Source: Pigoraptor chileana
Taxonomy: Eukaryota > Opisthokonta > Filasterea
Reading direction: 5' to 3'
Assembly: GCA_943704495.1 (NCBI GenBank)
Contig: CALSCR010002885.1
Span: 1 to 23,831, forward strand
Length of the DNA stretch: 23,831 nucleotides
A program made the position numbers and the translations under genes. A model generated the notes under the pieces. It was not told the DNA's origin. It worked only from the letters and a program-made list of their open reading frames with translations, and ran no database searches. Positions 8,413 to 20,167 of this stretch are shown in pieces; within the stretch, counting starts at the first letter, position 1, and the number at the start of each line of letters is the position of its first letter.

Positions 8413-10442
8413 CTACTCGACGTCAACAAGCTCCACTTCAAATGTCAGGCGAGCATTGGGAGGGATCGTACACGGGCACAGATACAAAAGGAGTCGGCAT
8501 TGGGCACACATAATGCACATTGATTTGACAATAGACAACAAAGTTAAGGATGAAAGTGTAGCTCACATATGCACACACACACACCAACACAAACACACAA
8601 ACAATCAATGGAAAGGTGGGCGGATATCCAGCATCCGGGACCCCTTTCTTGGCGTATGCCCAGTCTGACTCAATGACAAGCTTTGCCTTCTCGCCCTTGG
8701 ACATGGTCAGCAGCCCCTCGTCCCACTGCATGGATCGAGCGTTCACACAATAGTGGCGAAGGGACAGAGGCAGGTCGTGACAGGTCGTGTGAGGCACATG
8801 GGGGATGAGAAACACGCAAAGAAATCCTACTGCGCATATTGTAGTAATTTGAAGTAGGAACTGTGAACGCCTTATCAAACCTAGCCGCTGATGTAATACT
8901 AACGTCCTATTAACGGCGAGTGCTGCACGTGTGCCAACTCACCCCCCGAATGACAAGGCCCTTGCCGACTTTGAACTTCAGCGGCGTCTTTTTCTTTCCG
9001 CCAACATTAGAGTCGAATACCTGAGCAGCACGAGCGTAAAATAATGGCGGATGTCAACATGAAGGAGTGTGTGGCTTTTCAATGATATAAAGTATCACGT
9101 GATAATACCGGCGTGACAAAGTGCACGCACACACTCATCCCAACGCAACAGAGACACATACATGAGGGATGCAAAGCAAGGCAGGCACGTTTTCCTTCAA
9201 CTCTGCTCTGAAACAGAGACAGAGAGAGACACCACCACGCCGTCACGTGCCCCACTACTGCAACGGCAACATGCCTTTCCGTCGTCAAGCGTCCCAGTGT
9301 ACCAGCACGAGACCAGATCACCCTTTCTGGGAAACGTCGTTCCGTTCCCTTTCTTCAAAACAGTCTTCGTGAAGCGCGGTTTCTGCAACAACACAAACAG
9401 ACAAAAAACAAACGATCACGCCACGCAATGCCCAAAAGTGGTTGGCTTATAAAAACAAACATGGTGTGAAAAGTGGCAGCCAAAACGTGCCGGCTTACGC
9501 ACAAGCAGCTATCCATGTCCATAGCTTGTGCAGTCGAATGGGCAACACAGTACAATCGACCACGCGACACGCAGCGACAATAGACGCACCTCGTCCGCAA
9601 TGGCGACTTTCTCCACCTTCTCTGCCACTTCGTTCACAGCCGCAGACTCCTCCTGCGCACACACGCACCCATGGAGAAGAGTGTGTGATAGAGAGGTGTC
9701 TTAGGTTGCATCGCACGTATATCGGATGATCTTTACAGCCTTAACAATGGAGGTGCTCCGCAGATAGGCCACGTGGTACAAGGTGATGGAGAGTGACAAC
9801 ATGGAAGTGGCGTCATGGTACCCTCTGGGCGCACACATACAGCCGAAAAAGCACTCTGGGAGAACACACACCTTTGGAACTGCAGCCGCGGTTGCGGGAG
9901 CTTCGTCAGCCTCGTCTCCTTTGAAGGCCTTTGACTCAAACATTGCTTTGTATGCTGCGATCGCATCATCCTTTTTGGTTGCCTTTGCAATGCTCTCTAA
10001 TTTTCCTTTCAGCTTCCGGTCTGCGAGAAACTACAAGGCGTTGCAATGTGACAAAGACATCAAAAGACATCCATCAAAGACACCAAAGATATCAAGTCAG
10101 TGACGGAGGATAATGCGGCCAAGGCACTTCAGCAAGGATCCAGACTCAAACGACGTATAAGGTGTGTGATATGGTAAAGAAAGCACGTGTAAATATGAAA
10201 CTCGATTTCTCATCGACAGTGACTGCGCATAGACCCAATCGAACGAAAGACCATGCCATCGGCATGCATATTGGCCTTCACAATCGTCAGCGATGGTGGT
10301 GGGGTTGGCGGTGGAGGTAAACTGTGGGAGAAATTCCAACCTTTTGCGATGCGCTCTCCTGCACAAACTGCACGATGTCCTTCTTGGTGACGGCATCTGT
10401 CGCCAGCTCAGCGTCCGTCCACTTGGGCAGCGGCTCTGCCAT
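8413..10442 (-). CDS. FKBP3: FKBP25-type nuclear peptidyl-prolyl isomerase (FKBP3)
   Basis: Seven minus-strand exons: 10341-10442, 9872-10030, 9590-9652, 9275-9382, 8943-9020, 8628-8725 and 8413-8467. They encode 220 residues (human FKBP3 has 224). Residues 1-75 match the FKBP25 N-terminal helical bundle (WTDAEL, KKDIVQFVQE, FLADRKL, MFESKAFKG), which binds nucleic acid in animals. A charged linker (about 88-108) leads to the FKBP fold: W135-Y136 in SCWYTGTL, F146-D147 in VFDSN, a lysine-rich loop GGKKK typical of FKBP25, VIRGW (167-171), LLTMSKGEKA and the C-terminal strand LTFEVELVDVE. The family catalyses proline cis-trans isomerisation and acts in the nucleus. Intron 4 must use a GC donor and intron 6 is AT-AC if the alignment is to be kept. 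The gene is divergent from JMJD8. Confidence 0.93.
8468..8627 (-). other. AT-AC intron (intron 6 of FKBP3)
   Basis: On the sense strand exon 6 ends GATGCTGG and the intron begins ATATCC, the core of the U12-type AT-AC donor. It ends GTGTAC, after which G ATC CCT CCC restores the frame as PDAG-IPPNA, aligning without gaps to FKBP25. No GT lies near the donor at a usable place, and no AG occurs on the sense strand between 8468 and 8561. A CATCCTTAAC resembling the U12 branch site lies at 8543-8552, but about 75 bases from the acceptor, farther than usual. Confidence 0.75.
9021..9274 (-). other. GC-AG intron (intron 4 of FKBP3)
   Basis: Exon 4 ends DDGK with AAG|GCATGT, and exon 5 begins VFDSN after CTCAG. 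The family alignment (DGxVFDxN) needs this exact junction, so the donor is GC, with A at +3 and G at +5 as in known GC donors. Confidence 0.75.
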
Positions 10443-10474
10443 TTTTGTTTCGCGTTCGACAACAACAACACACA

Positions 10475-10500
10475 ACACACACACACACACACACACACAC
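10475..10500. repeat. (AC)13 microsatellite in FKBP3 5' flank
   Basis: A pure AC run starts 33 bases upstream of the FKBP3 ATG; on the FKBP3 sense strand it is (GT)n, probably in the 5' leader or core promoter. Confidence 0.9.
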
Positions 10501-10570
10501 ATTCGGTAGTGATGTAGAAAGAAGTAGAACAACTGCTGACGACGGCATTTACGTTCGGCAACAAATGGAA

Positions 10571-10597
10571 CCCTAGCCCATCTGACCACGGCTAGGG
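10571..10597. repeat. Inverted repeat CCCTAGCC / GGCTAGGG
   Basis: Arms CCCTAGCC (10571-10578) and GGCTAGGG (10590-10597) are perfect complements around an 11-base loop. The flank extends to AACCCTAGCC on one side and GGCTAGGGTAGGGTT on the other, so telomere-box-like AACCCTA words face both genes. Confidence 0.6.
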
Positions 10598-10855
10598 TAG
10601 GGTTACGCCAACCAGGCATGTGCATATTCGCACCGACACACCCACATCCGCTCACACTTACTCGCATCAATCGCACTCGTGACACTAAGCTTAATGGTTT
10701 CTCTCGTTGTGGACACAGACACGACGAGCAACCGTACAACAAGACCACCCAATATTTGATATCGGAGTATAAACTGCACCCAAACTCTGCATCTTCACAT
10801 AGTAAGTGCATTGACCATCAGAGATACTGTCGGCCAATTTTGCAACCAGTGGAGA

Positions 10856-12990
10856 ATGCATCTGAGCACAGCATCCACTTGGGTGCTCATAGTTGCCGGT
10901 TGTGTGATAGCCATTGCCACGGGCGACTTCATTCTTCCTCTGAATCCTGTGTCGTCCATCTACCGCAACGACGCTGAGCGCGTGGCTTCCATTATCGATA
11001 CTTGCCGACAAAAGGAAGGACGAAGCGATGAGATTGCGGTTTTTAACAGAATACAAGCCGCACGAAAGCCCGACAATTTAACCTCAGATGTGGGCGCATT
11101 CTCCTCGTGTGTTTTTGGCTCGTGCTGTGATGAAGCTGTTGGTGTCGACAGCATGCCTGCTGGACTCAGTATACAGAGATTTGCTTCGGTTGCGGCGCAC
11201 ATCGCGGCTGCGGAAGGCTCGTCGTTGGATGCGAATGGACTGCTGCGTGACTGGAAGATGACAGCGGAGGCTGATTCGCTTGTGGGACCATGCAATATGG
11301 AGCGTGTGTCTGGGGACATGGACTTGAATGCGTTTGTTAGCAGGTGCGCCGGCGCTGTGCGTGCACATGGGTTGTGAACAATGTGTGTGTGTGTGTGTGC
11401 GTGTGTGTGCATGCAATGTTATGTATTCGATGTGAGCTGGGGCAGTTGGCTTTTGTGGTCTTCGCAGTGCAACTTCACTGGCATGAGTACAAATTGTCGA
11501 CATGAGATTCACTGCCAAATGCTGTGATCTGCATCCTCTTTTTGCAGATATGCCGAGCGTATTCCCGTTGTGATTGAAGTCGGCACGGCGGGATCCAACA
11601 GCCTATTCCGCCGCCTGACGTCACGCCCGCAAATACTGTGGGACAACGGCGACAAGGTGCAGACTGCAGCATGGCTATCCTTCAAAAGCGTGAATTGCTG
11701 CTCTCTTGCTTGTGTTCAGTACCGCCAATCACCTCCACCCATGCAATTCTTCCTATCAGCACCGACTGCTACACATGATTGTGCTCTTGCTCTTTCTTCT
11801 TGTTTGGAGCGTAAGGCACTGACTTGAGTCTTACATCTCTCTCTCTCTCTCACTTTCTCTCTTGTTTCAAACACATCAGCGTGTGCTGCTGAGTACCGCC
11901 AACACTTACTCTTACGAAAAGACGCCTGTTCGCCTCGCCGAGTACGTTGCGTGCATGATGGAGCCCCAACATCCCATGCAGAGCGGGAAAGACTCTCTCT
12001 ATTTCTTTGGCGACAACAACAGGACCGAGTGGGCGGTGGGTGGACTCGGTTACAAGCATGTCGCACCTGCATCTGTCTCTTGATAACTCCTGTTGCGTGA
12101 GATGTTTACACGGCTTGTTTTGTGTAGCCAGACACACACAGGACACAGAGACACACACACCACAACACACACACACACACACACACACTGTGAATTGTGT
12201 GCACAATTCTCACACGCCTCTCTGATGACTTCGGCACGTGACAGGCTTTCTTCGACGCGTATGAGCTTCCGCGACTGATTCCCGTCGGGATGGAGCCCGC
12301 ACTGAGCTTTGGCATTGCGGGACCCAACACGGGTGTGCCGTTCCACTTTCATGGTGCGTCTAATTGCCCCCTCACTCGCGCGCACGCACACGCGCACGCA
12401 CATGCACACACCATCTGCACACTGCACACCCACATACTCTCTGCACACAAACACACATGTGCTTAGCATGCGATTCGAGTGAGGAATAGCAGGCCACTCA
12501 TGCCTCGCAGCATTTTTAATAAAACGCCTCGTGGATTGTATGCGCAGGATCCGGATTTGCGGAGACACTCCACGGACGGAAGCGATGGTTTCTCTATCCT
12601 TACGAGCAACGCCCATGCTTTGACCCCGATGCAACGCCCCTCAAATGGGTTCGCGAGGTATATCCCACTCTCGCAGCAAAGGACGCTCCGTTGGAGTGCG
12701 TGTTGTCGCCCGGAGAGATGATATATTTCCCCAGCGGGTGGGTACACACACACGCACACATGATATTGTGATGCGTGTGAGCGTGTGTGAGTGTGTGTGC
12801 GTGTGTGTGTGTGTGTGTGTGTGCGTGCGCGCCCGTGGTGTGTATGTGTGTGTTGTGCGTTTGTGTGTCTGGTTGACAGTGATCAGGAGTGACTTAAGCC
12901 CGAAACCCCCCGATGCACTGCAGGTGGTGGCACGCAACCCTCAACCTGGACGAAACTGTGTTCATTTCGACGTTCCTCGCGAGTCGATAG
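10856..12990 (+). CDS. JMJD8: JMJD8-like JmjC-domain protein, ER lumen
   Basis: Six exons: 10856-11343, 11548-11656, 11880-12035, 12245-12353, 12548-12737 and 12924-12990, coding 372 residues. I start at ATG 10856 because it begins a hydrophobic leader (WVLIVAGCVIAIATG), a signal peptide or anchor; the upstream in-frame TTG is not a plausible start. Residues about 30-145 form an extra cysteine-containing region (CVFGSCCDE) not in human JMJD8, which is about 264 residues. From residue 145 the match is close: TANTYSYEKTP, LYFFGDNN, FGIAG..GVPFHFHG, GRKRWFLYP, ECVLSPGEMIYFPSGWWHATLNLD, VFISTFL. Metal-site positions read H285-F-H287 and H354, with His where most JmjC enzymes have Asp/Glu, as I recall for human JMJD8. 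The animal protein is in the ER lumen; enzymatic activity is uncertain. Confidence 0.92.
12738..12923 (+). other. JMJD8 intron 5 with opposed CA and GT tracts
   Basis: This intron begins GTGGGTACACACACACGC and then carries a long GT-rich stretch (about 12776-12871). The CA part can pair with the GT part in RNA. The acceptor is CTGCAG at 12918-12923. Confidence 0.7.
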
Positions 12991-13167
12991 CTACGCACAC
13001 GCGCAAAAGTGGCTCACAACAAAGGCGACGAGGCCGATGAAAACGGCGTCGTAGAGTGCAACAAACCAAACATTGTGTCTGTTCAGAGGAGTGTATTTGT
13101 GCGGTAATATCCACGCCATGCCACCAAACGAGTGCCTGACCCATCAACAAAGAGGGCGGCAAAAGCC
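12991..13167. other. Short convergent spacer between JMJD8 and DAHP synthase
   Basis: Only 177 bases separate the two stop codons, so the 3' UTRs are very short or overlap. No AATAAA is seen on either strand. Confidence 0.5.
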
Positions 13168-15956
<2,789 letters not shown>

Positions 15957-16124
15957 TTTTGTTATGCGGATGGGTCACGTTACAAAAGAGATTTCACCGA
16001 TCGCAGTTCAAATTCGCTATACTTTCATATATCGTTTGAACCGTCAGTATTATACTCTAGAGGATCCCGAAAGAGAGAGGGTACACGGAAGCGGAGGAAC
16101 TAAGGGCACTGAGAGGAACGTGTG

Positions 16125-16165
<41 letters not shown>

Positions 16166-16774
16166 TATGTGTGAGACCGCAACAGTTTACCTGGTTTGTA
16201 TGGAAATGCATTGGAGTGCATCAGCCAATCACAGCATCGTATCTGCACCTACTACACGTGAACATAATTCCATAAATTGACAATAACAACCGCGATTAGC
16301 AGAATTTCACTATAGAGTATCTATCAGTTCATCTTGTTCGGCAATCCTGCAACAGACCAGCCATGTATGGATTTCTATTGGGACTGCGGCTGCTAATTAC
16401 ACCCTTTCGGAAGCGTTTCCGTCATCCTCGGTCCGACGGCTGTGATTCAAATCCATTTAAAAATGACGTCACACCGTCGACGTAACACAATCGCACGGTA
16501 ACACTTTGCACGCGACAAAAGTGGCTCACACACACACACAACACACAAAATATGCACAATGATAACCCTTGCCATTCACACAAAGTACGAATAAAAGTGA
16601 GGGAGTAAAAAGGGTTGTTATGACACAGAAAAAGCGAGAGACTCCAGTGCTCAAAACGGCTTTGCACATGAGAGAATGAGAGAAGAAGAAATGTGGCAAA
16701 CAGCAAGAAAAGACATCGACCGAGTGAACTAGCCGACGCATTGTCACTGCTGTTACTGCTGTTGTTCGGCAGGG
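15957..16774. other. Intergenic region between DAHP synthase and myosin
   Basis: Both neighbours are on the minus strand, so this holds the myosin 3' UTR and the DAHP synthase promoter. It contains a (GT)18 tract at 16127-16162. A 40-codon plus-strand frame at 16363-16485 (MYGFLLGLRLL...) is present but unsupported. No tRNA could be confirmed. Confidence 0.55.
16127..16162. repeat. (GT)18 microsatellite
   Basis: A pure 36-base GT run lies about 170-205 bases upstream of the DAHP synthase ATG; it reads (CA)n on that gene's sense strand. Confidence 0.95.
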
Positions 16775-18377
16775 CTATTCGTCTATCGTCATCACGGGCG
16801 GCGGCGGTGGTCCTGCGCCGCTCGTCTTCTTCTTGGCAACCGACGTTCGCCGCGCAGACGAATCGCCACCCACCCCGGGACCCGGCGGCGGCTGCGCGCC
16901 CGACTTGCCTGCCGTGCGCTCGTAGACAAGGTGCGCGTAGTCGCGGATGAGGTATGCGATGCGAGACGCCTGAGTGGAAAAGGATGGGTAGGGTTGGTGG
17001 GAGACAAGTGAGTGAACGCTGACACTGTCGTCCGGCTATCATTATTTTTGAATATGTTTGAGAGAGCAGCAAAGTCCGCGCGTGCGTGTCTTCTTCACTA
17101 TCTGATGCAGGGTGATGATGACAGGGGCGCAGGGCAAAGGGCACAGCACAATCACACGCACAATCACACACACAACACACAGGAGACCGACCTGGCTCGT
17201 GTTGAACACATATTTAGTGCCCCTCGAGAGCGAGTCGGTGAGAATCATGAGATTGCGCACCGACGGGCTGTAGTTGATGATGGCTTCGTAGCCATAAGAC
17301 ACGATCGGCTCCTGCACAGACACGTGATTGCAACACGAGGATGGCAGTGTGCAAAGAGAGGGCAGAAGTAACACAGAGGTCAGATGATGATTATACTCAC
17401 CACACAAACAAATGCACACACCAAACACATACATGCAGAACAATCCAACACCGTGCTGCGTCTACGGACCTTCTCGCCGGGCTTGAAGATGTGGATGCCC
17501 TTTTCGCTGACGCCAAACCACAGCAGCTGGGGCATGTCCGTAGTGTACGACTGCTGCACCTCAAAGATGGTCGTCCCGTAGTACTCCCACTTTGTGACAA
17601 TCGACATGTACTCAGTGTTGCAGTCGTGCTCGATCTTGCCCTTCAGTCGCTCATGCGCGCCCGCAATGGAGTCGCCAATCGTGCTGTGTGTGCGGAAAGG
17701 CTTCGGGACGTACTTGTCGATGATGCCCCTGCAAGTTGCGAGTGATGGTGAGATGCGTGTGCGCGTGTGTGTGTGTGTGTGTGTTTTTGGAGTGACGATA
17801 TGAGAGGGTGCATATGACCGCACTATCAACAAGGGGCAAAGTATGATTCGTGTCAAATGCAATAACCGATGAGCGTGCCAGGCGCGTGCGCACAAGCATT
17901 CCAGGCACACCACCCACTTGTATCTGCCCTGGCCCATCTTGCCCATGTCAAAGTCGCCCATTTCAACTTGCGCCCGCAACGCCGCCAGCTGAATGGCCTC
18001 GGTGAGTGTCACCGGGTAGCGGTCGTTGGCAACGCTGTCCACAACCTGCAGTGGGTGTGAAGCATGCAGTTAGAAAGGGAGAGGACGGGAGGGGTATCTA
18101 CCACGCACACCGCGCAGATACGCACGCACGCACGCACGCAAACACCACATGGAAACACAACCGCCCGCACCTGGTGGAAGTTGAGGTTGAATTCGACTGG
18201 ATTTGTCGGAGCGACATAAGCGCCAAACGAAATGTTACGCTTGAAGGTCAGCCGCAACGAAAGGGTCGATTTTGTGCTCTGCGCATACTTTTCCCACTTG
18301 AAGATGGCGTCCGCGACGTTGTCAGACTCGAGCATGCAACGCTCTGTTGTTGCGTGTCAAAAAGGCATGGGGTGGTG

Positions 18378-18410
<33 letters not shown>

Positions 18411-20103
18411 TGCGTGTGAGTAAACAGCGACATAATGATCAAGCGCATCATCCTGTTCAATTACAGACCAACAGCTATACCACAAATCCCGACAGACAAC
18501 CAACACGGGCAGCAGCGGACAACTCACCGAGGGATCCGAGCACCTCAAATATGGCGAATCCCTCCGTAGTCTTCGAGAGACCGAGCCGCTCCTTCAGAAG
18601 ATCAATGACCTCCCCGGCAGTCGACGACGAGTCAAACACGAGGGCGCGGTACTGGCCGTCGAGGAAGAAAAAGCGCGTCTGGATTGGCTTGCGGTTGCTC
18701 AGGTACAGAATTTCCTCAGACGACGGCGGGTACTTGCGGTCGTTGCGCTTTGCGGCGCGGGCGAGGGCCTTGCGTGCAAAGGCGGCGTACTGCCCCTCCT
18801 CCGTGTTGCCGTCGAGCGAGCACCGGTGCAGATGTGCGCGCGCGTACTCGAGAATGTGCTCGTTGCGTGGGGCAATCACACTTGCGACAACGGCAAAGAA
18901 CTTCCACGCGGCAATCGAGTGCCTGTTCTTGGGCGGCGCGTCAGTCGTCTGCTTGATCATTTGGAGAAACACTTCGTCGCACAGCGGAGTGTGTGTAATC
19001 ATGTTGGCGATCATAGTCTGCAGCATCGCAACGTGATCAGTATCGCCCTCCGTCTCAAATCCGCCCGTCTGCGCGAGGCCCTGGAATATAAACAGCGTCA
19101 TAAATGACTTGACTGCAAGCTCATTCGACTCGCCATCCACCACCGTCAGCGCCTGCGTCGGAAGCACCTTGGAAAACGACCAATACGGCTTGGTGAAGTC
19201 GGGGTCCCCGCTTGCCGCCGACTCGAGGACCTTTGCGGCAGATCCCGACCGCCGGAGCTTCTTCAGCGTGCCGCCGAGTGCGCCCAGCAGGCCTGTCTGC
19301 TGCTGCACAACCTTCGGCGGCTTGGCGAGGCGGCCGCTGGCAACGAGCTTCTCGCGCGCCTGCTCCACGTCGTTGTTGGCGCCGGCGTGGTCCACCTTCG
19401 CAACGTCCTTTGTCACCGTCTTGGTCTCCTCCTTCTTGGCGCGGTGCGACGGCGAGTACGATCCGATGAGTGACGCGGCGTCGTCCCGCTGTTCGGTGAC
19501 AAAGACGAAAAAGCGCTGCTCCTCCGCATTGGTCGACTCCTTCAGGTTCAGCGACAGCGTCTTCTCCTTGCCGTCCGTCGCGACAGACTCGAGCCGGGCA
19601 TACGTGTACTCTGCAAGCACCGCCTTTGTCTTGACGTTCAAAAACTTGAACCCTTCCTCGCCGATCGCAATGAGAATCTTGCTCGGGTGCGACCAGAACC
19701 CGCGGTACTCGACCGGGTAGAGCGTAAACCCGTACATTTGGCAGTTCTTGACTGTGTTCATGTAGTCAAACTGAGATTCAAGCTCGCTGCGATTGCCGCC
19801 AAACATGCGGTGCGCGTCTGCAAGCTCCTTTGTCCACTCCTCGCGCGTGCGCTTTGTCTCGAGCTGTTGGTTGTCGATGGTCCGACTCGGCAGAAACATC
19901 TCCAACTGCTCGTACTTTGCATCCGCCGTCTGAAACTCGCCGTAAGTGGCCTGCATTTGCAGACCCGCCAGCTTAAGGATAATGTCGAGCATGAGAGGGA
20001 GATCTCCACGGACGACAGACTGGACGGCCTGCAAGCGTCACAAAAAAAACACAACAGTGGATTTTGAGTCAGATCATGACGGTGAGCACAATGCCAGGGC
20101 CAC

Positions 20104-20167
<64 letters not shown>

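Larger units (their letters stand above)
10443..10855. promoter_or_regulatory. Divergent promoter region between FKBP3 and JMJD8
   Basis: These 413 bases lie between two start codons pointing apart, so both promoters must fit here. They contain an (AC)n tract at 10475-10500, an inverted repeat at 10571-10597 with CCCTA-type repeats, and a TATAAA-like GTATAAAC at about 10767. No other gene is seen. Confidence 0.55.

Noticed and set aside
10811-10855. Upstream in-frame TTG start for JMJD8
   Set aside because: TTG is not a normal eukaryotic start, and ATG at 10856 directly begins the signal peptide.
16441-16455. GATTCAAATCC resembling a tRNA B box
   Set aside because: No matching A box, acceptor stem or anticodon arm could be found around it.
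16363-16485. 40-residue plus-strand frame MYGFLLGLRLL...
   Set aside because: It has a start with a reasonable context and a hydrophobic start, but no homology, no splice partner, and lies in the presumed 3' UTR of the myosin gene.
17380-18042. 220-codon minus-strand frame read as one protein
   Set aside because: It runs through a 189-base intron (17729-17917) that happens to be open; the spliced junction RYK-GIIDKY fits the FERM domain.
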